The translations under genes and the position numbers were made by a program. A stretch of 64,000 bases of DNA from Pterobdella sp. o SKG-2022. Lineage: Eukaryota > Annelida > Clitellata > Hirudinida > Piscicolidae. The notes under the pieces are model-generated. The model ran no database searches. It was given only the letters and a program-made list of their open reading frames with translations, and had not been told where the DNA came from. Position 1 is the stretch's first letter. Each line of letters starts with the position of its first letter. Below are positions 1 through 11,419 of the stretch, one piece after another. The stretch lies in assembly GCA_964035795.1 (NCBI GenBank), contig OZ038321.1:25585307-25649306 (forward strand). The letters run 5' to 3'.

Positions 1-744
1 TTTATTCAATGAAGCTTTTCATAAGATAACCTTACATTCTCGAGTGGAGGTACGAGTGTCAATAATTTGAAATATTTCTAAATACTAATTTTAACAAGTT
101 AATTAAAATCTTTTATTTACGTGAAAAATAATTTTTTGCAAAGTAAAAAGTTATATTTTATTTTTTCGAAGCTCATTTGAATATAAAAATTCGTACTATA
201 TAATAATAAAGTTTATTTGTGAAGTGGGCGGAGCTATTAAATTTGAATTTAAAGATGATTCAAAACAGCAATTTCTTCATATAAATTAAAATACTCGTTT
301 TGCATGGATAAAAATTAGTATAAAAGTGCTGTGTTTGTAAAAAAAATAAAGTATTCTGATGAAACAATGAGGAAATATTAATAGGGTAAAAATAGATTGA
401 TGTAAAAAAAACTCATTAACTAGTGTAGAGGATGAGGCTTGGGGCAGAAGTGAGAAAGAAAAACTTGAGTGCCATAATTTCTAAACTAAAACCCATACTT
501 ATCACGAGTATTTTCAGTTTTAAAGAATTTGTTAGTTTTAACTGAAAACCTATTTGAAGATAGAGAAAACACATTGAAAAGTATTTGGGATTGCACTGAG
601 TTGCAAAAAAAATGGTTTCTATAAATTTTGAAGTTTTATTCAAGTTCTATATAAAGGTACAAATATAAAAAAATCGAAAAAAAAATGTGATTAGAAAAAT
701 GAACGTGATAGCTGCGTTAAAAAGCTTCTATTTATAACAACTTC

Positions 745-1095
745 GCACTCATCCATCTATCCATTCATTTAACTTTCACATGTTCATTCATCAACTCGTT
801 CATCTATCTATCCATTTATTTGCATGCATGCTTTCATCTATTCATCTTTTACCAAATCCTTCATTCAGCCATTCATTCAACCTTCACATTCATTAACCAA
901 TCATCTCATCTTTATTCATTTATTTTTTGTTGATCCATTCGTTTTCTCATTCACCTTCCCATCCATCAATCCATCCATCCATACATCCATTTATTTATCT
1001 GTCCATATATCCATTGATCATTCCTTTATACACTCATTCATCCATCATCATTTATCGAATCATCATCCATTTACTTATCCTTTCATTCATCCATT
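745..1095 (+). repeat. Degenerate ATCC/ATTC tetranucleotide tract
   Basis: Continuous CATTCATCCATC-type words with many substitutions. The 94-residue open frame inside is repeat-derived. Confidence 0.85.
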
Positions 1096-4000
1096 TTTAA
1101 AAATTTAATAAATTTAAACAATAGTAGATACAAATGGAATTTTCCTAACTCCATCTTCATAAAAACAATGCAAGACAACCAAACACTTTTTAAGTTGTTT
1201 TAATACCATAATATTTAGGTACTTCATGTAACTGGGCATCATGGAGAATAGTTGAAACAAATAATAACGAAAATTATGTTGGAAATAAAAAAAAGGTTAA
1301 GAAATTAATTAATAAAAATGAAACTCATTCAAAAATGGTGAATCGATAAAATGGCAAAAAAAAACATCGAAAAATATGCACTAAAAAAACATAATAAAAT
1401 GGCCAAAAAAATGGATGAAAATGAATTTTAAAAAAATATATAGAAATAAATTAATAAAATCGATGAGGGTCGTTAAAATCGGTGATAATTATGAAGAATC
1501 GAGGATGATGGTAGAATATTAAAAGCATTTGGAGTATCCAATTTGGGGTTTTATTGCGTCACAAACACCCTTCTAATTAAAAGATTAAAATAAATAAAAG
1601 ATTAAGAAAAAATGAAGTGTGAAAAAAACAAATAAAATTTTTGAAATTTTTCAAAATATAATTATAATGCTTCTCATAACAATAATTGAAAAAATATTGT
1701 AAAAGACTTTGAAAACTAAATTTGAATTGAGGTTTTAAAATCAAAAATATTATCTCTAAGACAACCAATGCTTTTCAAATGATCCATTGGAAAGTTTTGT
1801 CTCAATGATCAAACTGATTAATTTGTTTCACATGAACTATAAATTTTGAATAATTTAAAATCCATGGAAACGATTATGTCTTCGAACAGTTTTCAAATCG
1901 TAAAGTATTCAAAATACGCATGCGCAATTGGAATTTAACTAATAAAACTAAAAATTGGGATAGATCTACACACGTTTTCGGGCTAAAGTTGGTTAATTTC
2001 GTGTATTTTTTCTATTTTTCAATATATTTTTTCGCAAACAAATGATTACACAACTCCGGTATCAAACAGCATTGTCAGTGCAAGAATCCATCATATCTTC
2101 CTTGTTCTATTCTTTTCTTATTTTTTGTATACGATCTCTTACCCGTTTTCTAAGTGTTATCAGTTTTTATAAACTTTGCAATCTGTTTTTTATTCACGGC
2201 CATTATCACTCGGTCAAATTGGCATACACGGAAGCACTCATATATGGCATTGTTTTAGTCACCTCATTTTAGTTTTATCGACATTTTTGTATTTATTATT
2301 TCGGTTTTATTATCATTAATTTCGTTAATTTGATCTCTTCAATATTCTCATTTTTTTAAATATTATTTTGCTTATTTTATTAAAATTCTTATTTAAGTAT
2401 GACCTTCTTGGCTGTTTTCGAAATAATGACTTCTGAAAGTTATTTTCGACTGCATTTTGCTTCTTTTCTCATTTACATTAAGTTTTTTTTGGTTTTATTT
2501 AGAATTTTTATTACTTTTTCTGTGTTTTTAAATTTTTTTCGTCAAGAGTTAAACGTGGTACATTATTTATAAAATTGCTGACTCATAAGTCATTTATTTT
2601 TTAAATGCTTTTATATCTTTTAAATTATAGCCAAAAGTACTTCGCTCCAAACTTATTATACTCATCTTCTTGAGATAATGAAGTAAAAATGAAAACAAGA
2701 TTGAGCAAAGTTAATAAAAATAACTACAAAAAAAAACAAAACAAACTACACTAGAACCATTCAAAAAAGGAGGCTGGTGTCCTTGATGGAAAACATCCAA
2801 AATAAATGAAGGAGTAGGACTTTTAGTTTAGATGTGAGGAAAAAGTGCCTGAGTGGTGAAGACAATGTCTTATGTTGGCTTGTGTTGTCTACAAAAGACT
2901 TGTTGAAAAATATTCGTTTTAAGTAGACTCTAGGTATTTCAACTAATAGAGTGGATAGCGCACTGGATAACAATATGTGATAAATGAAATGATTTTTAAA
3001 AATCAAATTTGTTAAAACAGCGAATAAGTCTTCAAAAAAAGAAGAATTCAAATGAGAGGGTACAAAGATTGTCTGTGATTAATTAAATAAAACTTGAGTT
3101 ATGTCGCAAAACATATTTTAGAATCTCTGTTAAAAATATTTGGAGGAGGTAGGTGTTATGATAGAATATAGAAACGCTGTTCAACACGCAAATACTTCAA
3201 AGAAGAACAAAAAAAAAGAAAAAACATTAAAAACTGTGAATTCTTTTTTGGTTTTGTAAGACTTCTTGCTAAAAAAAGATTTGTTCCAGTGAAGCGGGGC
3301 TTGTTGATAGTAAATTAGTGGAAGAAATGACAGTTTGGAAAGAAAATAAAATGTGGCCGATAATTATATAGAAATGTGCTAACTAAAAAATGTTAATTTT
3401 AAATTTTTTTATATTTAATTTCATATGTGCTGATAACAAGCTTTGTCATCTTCTACTTTTCACCAATCAGGATCGAAGCTGTGGATTGTTTGGAAAGATG
3501 TTGAGTGCATTAATCATGTTGAGCGACACAAGTTTTTGAAGCGGCTATCACTCAACATACACTCATTTGTTAGGTATGCAAAGTTAATGTTCCGTTCTAA
3601 TTTTCTGCTTTCAAGTTTCTCATCTAGAATTAAATAGATGTCGAGGTTTGTGGAGTTCGACTCAAATGGGCTGCAGATAGTTGGGTGATGGCAGAAACGT
3701 GCCTAAACAAGAATAACTTAGTCTCTCAGTCAATTTCATAATTAATTTCATATAATATTTCCATAATTGACTAAAAATAGTTTACAATGAATTATATGCA
3801 AATTTCGTTGAATGCAGTATTATTTGGGGTTTGGTCAGCGTTGGAAAGCTTCAATTTGGTCGTCCATTTTTGTCTTTGAAGAATATAGACTATAAAAGGA
3901 TTTGAGTGATTGATAATGTTGCCATTTCGTTAATGATATTAACCCCAGTTTTATTTCTCTGTTTTTTCATTGGAATTTATATAATTACTTTTATTTTTTT

Positions 4001-4439
4001 AGGCTTTTATTTTTGAGAATTTTTACTAGTTTTTTTTTTTTTTTTCATTTCATTACAGCGACAACACATTTAAGCAAACGCCGTTGCAGATAAGAGAGAA
4101 AAATTATTTATAATAAAAAAAAAAGATAATAATAGCACCAATAATAATAATAATGGAAATAATAGTTATGACTATAATTAAATAGTTGTTTCAATTATCT
4201 TTAATTAAAAAATTTCTTAGTTTTATATTCTTAAAATTAAGTTGGATCATTCCAGCTATCCCTCTTTCGTACTTACTTAAAAGCTACTTCCAGGTTGCGA
4301 TTTGCTTCCGGTATCTTTCATTAATAATGTTAAATGCTTTTGCAGAGGTTCTCTAATTGTTTGTGTATTAAATGCGTTTTCAGACTTATTGTGAGATTCA
4401 GTGGTAGAAGTATAAGGTAACTCTATCTCCATGTTTCAC
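1096..4439. other. AT-rich DNA, no supported gene
   Basis: Long A and T runs and no convincing exon. Weakly coding-like patches lie at 2042-2272 (plus), 2761-3051 (minus) and 3440-3640; none has clear splice sites or a recognisable domain. Confidence 0.5.
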
Positions 4440-4715
4440 CACTTATGTTTTCGAGGTTGATATGCTCCTTCTTTTTTGTTATCAGTTTTTGGTTAAATAC
4501 TGAAAATTTTTTCTTAGGCTTTTTGTGCAAAAGATTTCAAAGTTTTTCAAATTTTTTATTGTTTTGATATCAGTTCTTTTTGGTTTCCATGTATGGCAGT
4601 TATACATTAGAACGGGTTTCATTCTTGAAATCTGTATTTTGGTTCTGTTTATTCGTGGGATGTTTTTAGGTTTCAGTGGCATTTTAGTGCTGTAATTGCA
4701 GTTTTTCAATTCTCT
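4440..4715 (-). pseudogene. LINE thumb-region scrap
   Basis: An open stretch of 75 codons includes SRMKPVLMYNCHTWKPKRTD followed by KTIKNLKNFEIFCTKSLRK. The pattern LLYG.ETW, about ten residues, then L..FE..C.R.I is the conserved thumb region of LINE reverse transcriptases. There are no RT core motifs nearby, so this is a fragment of a second, diverged element. An alternative is chance similarity over a short region. Confidence 0.4.
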
Positions 4716-5225
4716 TTTTTGTTTCAGTTGATGTGTTCAAGTGATTTATAGTACTTGTGTTAGACATAAAAGTAATGAAATACAGTACGAATCTTTTCAT
4801 GGAGTAAACTTACATCATCAAACCTGTGAAACTTAGAGTAGTAAATCTTGAAAGAAATTAAAAGTAAAAATGTTGAAATAAAAAAAGCTTATTAAAAAAT
4901 AGATACCATTATTTCATATAAAACCAGAAACAAACTTACATCATTAATAATTATATAAACAAGAACCAAAAAAAATGTTTTATAAAACTTAGAGAAAATG
5001 ATGGCGAAAACAACTTTGGTGCTGGTGATGAAATTATTGATTTTGCTATCACGACACTTTGTTATTAAACCCCACCCTGCCCCTCCCTTCATGCAGGAAT
5101 ATCCCCTGTCGATGTGAGTTTTGGAAAAAAACGAAAAAAAAAATGCTTGTAATATGAAGAAGGTTTTTAAAAAATTGCTTAAGAGGTTTTAACAGAGATT
5201 GAAAAATTTTGAAGCAAAACTAGGA

Positions 5226-5400
5226 GGTTATGATGATGATGGCAATGACATTGATGTTGATGAAGATGTTAGTAATGGAGATGATGATGATGAAGAAGAT
5301 GATGATGCTAATGATGAAAATGAAGATGGTGATGTTGATGATGAAGACGATGAAGAAGATGATGATGAAGAAGAAGATGATAATGATGATGATTATTGAA
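5226..5400 (+). repeat. GAT/GAA trinucleotide tract
   Basis: Imperfect GATGAT and GAAGAT triplets that read as Asp/Glu, Met or Ile runs in different frames; no other support for a gene. Confidence 0.85.
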
Positions 5401-7640
5401 ATGAACATAAATCATTGAAAATATTTAAAGAATAGCCTTCAAACAATATTTAGTTGCTTGAGAAAGGAAGATGCATTTTAAAATGTTGTACATTCAATGC
5501 ATATAATACTAAACTCTAACTCACTATCAATACTCATTAAAGTCGAGTTTAATGTCATGATTTTTGAGTCAAATTCGACAAAAAACTAAGGTGATTATGA
5601 GTGTTTCAAGTTTCGCATGATTAAGCCATCTTTTATGTGATGAGTAATATTAATTGGAGAAAACCTTTGAATAATATTGAAATGATAACTATTAATAAAA
5701 TGAATTCATCGAAGAGATAGGATTATTAATGAGACAATTTCTTCCCCCCAAGAGCCAGACATATTTTCGCAAAGATAGGACATTCATCATTGGTTTGGAA
5801 TTGATTTTGTTATAATTACATTTAATGTTTTTCAAACAGAAAAAATTTAATTAAAGATGTTGAATTTTAATGCAAAAAATTTACTTTGAAAATTTTCTAA
5901 AAAAAATGAAAGACAATCGAATGTAAACATTACCCATTAAAGAAGATTTCGTAGTTTTTGAAAACTGATATCTACGCCTTGGAAAAAGAAGCATGAATTT
6001 ACCATCAATGATGAAAATGCAGTAAAACAGTTCATGAATATTTAGGGAAATAAGTAATTTTATTCGAAAAACACGATCAAAAAGAAGAAAATTGATGTGT
6101 TTTTTGAGATGTATAATTTACAACTATTTTTGAGTTTTTCAAAAATTTTAATTGAAAGAAATATATTTTTTTAATTGAGACTTTAATGATACTATAGTTT
6201 AAAAAAAATTAGGGAGAAAATAAAGAAAAGATGCGACGGTGATGATGATGGATGGATGACAGCGATAAGGCTAATTAAACTTTTCAAAAATGAAATTGCT
6301 CTTATAATCTCAGATGTTTATGAAAACTTTGGTATTTAAATGATCATCATTAAATACCCGGCACATGTGGGCTGTTATGCAGAGTAATACAAAGTACAGC
6401 GCCCTCCTTAAAGGGGTGAAAATAAAACATGAATACAACTAGATAATACAGAGAAACATCACACTTATAAAATACAAAAAATAAAACAATGAAATTCTGT
6501 GAAAATTTAAAAATGCAATAGAAAAAAACAACAAAAACATAGTTAATTTGCTCTAAAGAATGCAGCCATGCGTGAACCCTTGCTACGCATGGAAAACCCC
6601 TCTCAACTGCTAAGAATAAAAATAATTGATGAGAAATATAATCAATCAAATAAAGCTCATTTTTAAAAATATATAAGCGAAAATAAATTTGGCTAATTAA
6701 TAAATAACAAGCTAATTCTTATAAATTTCTTCCAAAGCAAAAGGAGTCTATTGATCGAGTAATATTTTTATTTTTCCACGTCATAACTTCATTTTTCCAT
6801 GTAATAACTTCATTTTTTTTCAATTCATTTTTAATAAATCTTGTAAAACCTTTGAGCAAGTGTTTGATAAGCATAAAACTCAAAAAAAATTAATTTTTGT
6901 GTAAAAATGCCAGTTGTCCACAAAAAAATCTTTAAAATATTTGAATTTTTTTTTTTGGAGAAGCTATTTGATGTATTCTATATTATATTTAAAATATTTT
7001 TGAAAATTATACTTTTTTGAACACTTCCTGAAAAATTTTTGAAATATTTTAACAAAAAATAATATTAATTCATGAACAAATAAAGTTTTTTGATTGGGAA
7101 TGTAAATTGTTTAACTGATTGCCAATAAGCCATTATTAAATAGTGAAACAGAAAAAATCAATAAACTTAAAAGTAGAAATAAATATTTATCAAAAACATA
7201 ATGGAAAAAAAACTCATAGAAAAACGAAAAATAAACTGATTTGAAAATATCACAAATATAATAAAAGTGCTTTATTAACTAGCCAGGAATCCAATTCAAT
7301 TGTATGCATGGAAGATCTGAAAGCTTTTTTGAATAAAATTATTTTTCATTTAATCGTTATCTGTTGAAAATTTTGTATTTTTAAACACAACCGTCTGTTT
7401 TCTTTCTAAAACATTTTAAATTTATTTCTATATTTATATTTTCTCCTGCATCAGTTCAAGTGTCAATGCTAAACCTTATTGCATCATGTGTTGCTGAAAT
7501 ATTTACTCTCCACAATTTTTTCTCATTTCTTTAATTCATCAGTTTTTAGTTTCCTGTACAGAAGAATACTCGAATATTTTTTACGGATTGTTTCTTGCTA
7601 ATTATATTCTTTTTTAAGGATCCCTATTTTCTCCCCTTAA
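5401..7640. other. AT-rich DNA, no feature seen
   Basis: Unstructured A/T-rich sequence. A GC-richer patch at 6350-6600 has no open frame of note. Confidence 0.5.
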
Positions 7641-7793
7641 TAGCATGAAACACTTGTAGCCTTCTATGAAACCTATCCATTGCGCAACCAAAGCCTAATT
7701 TTGAAGCAACCTTATGGTCAACTTATGGATCCTTAAGCCAGTGAAAGAAGTGCTGTGAGTTTATATTTTGAATCAATGGAATAAACCGATGCT

Positions 7794-7954
7794 TTGTTGA
7801 GCATGGAATCTGTTAACATCAACATCAGTGTTGGAAATGATTTGATAGACTATAGAAATTTTATTCTTGCAAGCTTCTTCGAATATCAAGTCAGAAACTG
7901 CAACTTCTGTTTTAACGCGACATCAGATCCACCACAAACGCCACAAGACACCAG
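7794..7954 (+). CDS. Candidate exon or gene fragment (unidentified)
   Basis: An ATG-initiated frame with good codon mix (MESVNINISVGNDLIDY, EYQVRNCNFCFNATSDPP, TPQDTSMQLL) runs to CTTCTAAG/GTTTAAGC, a possible donor. Without splicing it ends at 8021. The minus strand also shows an open cysteine-rich frame (CMLVSCGVCGGSDV). Either could be real, or the island could be an old mobile-element fragment. No family recognised. Confidence 0.3.
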
Positions 7955-9342
7955 CATGCAACTTCTAAGGTTTAAGCATCTGCGTGGACTTGAATTTGAG
8001 AATATAAAGCTCTTTTGCTGATTTTTAAGGGTTTGTTCAATAAAGACTAAGTTTATTTTTGTTTTAACGAATGCTTTTGTGAAGATTCAAGAATAATTTT
8101 TATTGAAAGATCTTATGTACTTTAATAATTATGGTTCATTATCCATCATTTAAGTTATCTTAAATTTTAATCAAGGATTAGTTTATTTAGTAAATTAATA
8201 TAAAACACAACATTATTTTGAAAATTTCAAACTTTTTCAAGGCACAATCAAATACTTGGTAAGATAAGTTATTCTCTTAAAAAGATTTTTACTTTTGTTT
8301 ATAGATTTTCTCGTTTCTCTTCTTAAATACCTATTATGGTTCTCAAGCTTAGAAATGAATTATTCAACATAAAACATTTATCTTAAAATTTATTAAAATG
8401 CCACAAAGCTTTTCTTAAGTCAAACATTAATTTGAGAGATAAAAATATGAAAAACTAATAGTTTTCAATAAACTTTGAAAATAGTGTTTTATGGTTAATA
8501 ATTAATAGTTATGATTTTCATCGTTTTGCGTCTGTTTCCATGCTATCATGAGTTAGCATGGTTTTATGGTTAAAAATTAATAGTTATGAACAATTTTATA
8601 TTGAAGTTTATTAGTATTTGAGAATATGTGTCTGGCTCAGAAACTTTAAGTTTAGACAACTAGAAGCATGAACGTAGTTTTTCAACTGAATAATATTACG
8701 AAGCTTTTTGCAAGTTGAACTCACATTATCAAGTTTTTATACTTCATAATTAGTTAATAAGAGTGTTTGATTCATATCGTTATTTTATCGTATTCTTACA
8801 ACTATATTCATAATTTTCATTTTTTTATTTTTAAGCTTGAAAAAATTTTAATTTATTTTGTTTTTTTTTCATGAATTTTTTGCCATTTTTATATTTGCAA
8901 CAGTAATGACTTGCGGATAAAAGGTAGATATGCATCTAAAAAGAAAAAAAATTTAAACTAGTTTGTTTTGAGTTTAAAAGTAATTCAAACAAATTTATTT
9001 TTTAATTTATACGATTTTTAAAATAATTTATCATTTTCGTGGTTTTGTTTATTATTTTTTGATGAATTGTTGATTCAAAATTAAATTTTAAAATTGGTGA
9101 GATTTAATTTTGGTAAAAAAGTTAAAAATTAATCAAAAGACACAACTTTCTTCTTGGGAAATAATGAAAAATTCAGTACCGCAACAATATAAACAAAAAT
9201 ATAAATTAATTGAATAATTAAAACAAAAACACAAACTAAAAAATAGAAATAACAAAAACTCACGTTTGTTTTCATTCCAGAGTGATAAAATTTTTTCGAG
9301 TTCTTTTTTCCTTTTATTCTGTGTATTACTTGAAGTTTTTTC

Positions 9343-9520
9343 GTTTTCGTCTGTGTATGTGTGTGTGTCAAATTGTATTTATTAGTGTGCGTGAAACGTG
9401 TATTCTTTGTGTTTTTGTATGTGTGCGCATTATTGTATGTTTGTTCGTCTTTTTGTATGTGTGTTTGTATTTAATTAAGTGTGATCATTTGTGTTTGAGT
9501 GTATGTCCAGCCAACTTTTT
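9343..9520 (+). repeat. Degenerate GT-rich tract
   Basis: TGTGTGT-type words broken by substitutions, probably an old (TG)n block. Confidence 0.7.
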
Positions 9521-10025
9521 CACATATTTTTAAATGCTTTGTTTGCTTGATTTTAGTTTTTTATTTTCGTACATTTATTTGTCTGTTTATAGGTTTCAAT
9601 TTGTTTTTTCCGGTATTTTCATAATAGATTCGTTTTATTTTCAATGTCTTTTTCAAGTATTTTCTAGTGTATAAATAAACTTATACACAAAAAGTAATGC
9701 TTCTTATGTTTAAAATATTCCATAAATTCAAATTATCTCAAATGTTTCTTTCCGCCAAACAAATGGTTCTGTTAAAACTTTTCTTCCTAATGCAAACGTT
9801 CGAAAAAATCTCATTATAAGCAAATACATTTTAATAAAACTGTTGTACAATTTTAAAACATGTTACTCCATCTTACATTGATATAAAAAAAAATACATCG
9901 TACCACCACTTATAGATGAACGATCAAAAAAATAGAAAAATTTCTGGTTTAAACCAGGTCAAAACCAGTAAAAAAATTGTGAAAATATCATTTGCAGTGT
10001 GTAACCATGAATACATCCAACCCAG

Positions 10026-10136
10026 ATCTCAACTACTCGTAGGCATCAAGAACTCGTGCAGCCTGAAGAAGACGCGGGGAACTACCTGCAAACCTTGGAG
10101 ATTGCTGCATTAATCTATCATCATTCTAAAACACAT
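10026..10136 (+). CDS. Candidate short exon (unidentified)
   Basis: A GC-rich island in very AT-rich DNA. After CATCCAACCCAG the frame ISTTRRHQELVQPEEDAGNY then LQTLEIAALIYHHSKTH is open for 37 codons, phase 0, with a possible CAT/GTGAAT donor. The reverse strand has a shorter open stretch (LQVVPRVFFRLHEFLMP) and a GCAG/GTAGTT donor, so direction is not settled. It does not extend gene A, which already reaches a stop at 10824. No homology recognised. Confidence 0.3.
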
Positions 10137-10308
10137 GTGAATTATTTCAAAATTCCTATTTTGATCATAACAATTCGATTCACCATGAAAAACACAGCCT
10201 GAATGTAAACTTGTAAGTTTTAAAACTAGTACTTTAGCTTAAACCAGGCTCATTATCAAGCGTCACACAAAATTTAAGATCAACAAAAAGCAGGTCAATA
10301 TATCCCAA

Positions 10309-10314
10309 TTTATT
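10309..10314 (-). promoter_or_regulatory. Possible polyadenylation signal of gene A
   Basis: AATAAA on the minus strand, about 510 bases past the gene A stop. It is the nearest exact match I found downstream of the stop. In DNA this AT-rich such hexamers are common by chance. Confidence 0.2.
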
Positions 10315-10334
10315 ACACCTCAGCATTAAATTCT

Positions 10335-10500
10335 CAAAATTTGACGTCAGAATAGAAGCTTTTTTAAAACCTTTAAAGCAATGAAGCTATAATTTTCGAT
10401 GATTTTGTCTTATCATAAAACTGATTCAGAATAAAACTAAGTTAATCGAAAATTATAGCTTTTGCATTGAAAAATGTTTCGACGTGAAATTTTTGAAAAG
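10335..10500. mobile_element. Fold-back (MITE-like) hairpin element, related to 33.5 kb copy
   Basis: The left arm (CAAAATTTGACGTC to AGCTATAATTTTCGAT) pairs with the right arm (ATCGAAAATTATAGCT to GACGTGAAATTTTTG), with an extra roughly 15 bases in the left arm. The inner stem is shared with 33509-33663. Confidence 0.75.
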
Positions 10501-10559
10501 TTAATTACGGAAAATATAGAAAGGTTTCTTTAAAAAATTTACTTCTCAGCATCTAAAAA

Positions 10560-10823
10560 ACGACAGGGTTTCATCATACTTCAGTACACAGAACTGGACC
10601 ATTTCACAAAACGCCACACTACAACACGACTCAGGTACAAAAACCCACTAAACCATACCACGCTACAGCCCAATACAACACCTCAAATAAATTTGTTTGA
10701 TTACATTAAACATCGTCTATTTCCCACCAAATTACATCACATCCCGCTTTTTTACACCGCCCCACGCCACTTCACACCACATCACACACCACGCCAAATC
10801 ACACCACATCACACCACACCTAT
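10560..10823 (-). other. Region after gene A stop (3' UTR candidate), CACCA-rich on plus strand
   Basis: The plus strand is a degenerate run of CAC, CCACA and CATCACACC words, so the transcript strand of gene A would be GTG-rich. It is noncoding in every frame. A similar GTGTGG/GATGTGATG-rich stretch flanks the lectin exon at 30830-30910. Confidence 0.4.
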
Positions 10824-11413
10824 CTAACATTTGAGGCAATCCAGAGAGACTGATGTCCAGAGGGAAAGCTCTTTTATACAAAAAACTTCCGTTTTGATTG
10901 AATTGTTATGATCACATGACCATTGAGCTGAATGGTGATTGGTCATAAGATGGTAGTAAGGGGGAGGAGACAAAAGGGTGAGAATATCTAGTGAGGCGTG
11001 GTTTGTGATTGTGAAGTTTTTGTTGTTTTTACTATTTTCTTCTAGTTTGATGTCGGTATTTATTTCATTATGCATATTTTTAGCGTTATTGTATTTTTTT
11101 TTATTGTTATTATTGTTTTTTCCAGTCTTTTTTTTTTCATTATTATTTGATCTGAAATTGTTGTTAATTTCCATTTTATGGCTACTTTTATTTCTATTTA
11201 TTTCATCATTTGTATTAAAAAAACGAGTAGAATTTATATGAATGGGAATTAAAATCGGTGAAGAAGAAGAAGACGAAGATGATGAAGAAAAAGATGCTGA
11301 TAATGATGAAACAGATTCTGATGATGATGAAGACGATAGAGAAAATGGTGATGAAGATTTCCTCTTGAATGTTGCTCCAAGGATGAAGTTCGTAGGGTTT
11401 GAGCATCCAACCA
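10824..11413 (-). CDS. Gene A last exon: end of CUB domain plus Ser-rich and Asn/Lys-rich tail
   Basis: A T-rich tract ending ATTTCGACAG gives a strong acceptor before 11413. The leftover G of the previous exon plus TG makes GTG, so the CUB strand FLIGYE continues as VVGC, supplying the expected terminal YE..GC cysteine. After this come about 25 ordinary residues, a serine-rich run (about residues 20-55 of the exon, encoded by TCT/TCA repeats), an asparagine/lysine-rich stretch, then a less biased C-terminal part ending DCLKC and a TAG at 10824. I see no membrane segment in this frame, so a secreted protein is likely unless a later exon was missed. The four exons plus one upstream base total 421 codons. 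The tail is low-complexity and matches no family I know. It could end earlier at an unrecognised donor. Confidence 0.7.
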
Positions 11414-11419
11414 CTGTCG

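Noticed and set aside
5199..5418. Acidic Asp/Glu-rich protein
   Set aside because: Read-through of a GAT/GAA repeat, equally open in other frames and on the other strand.
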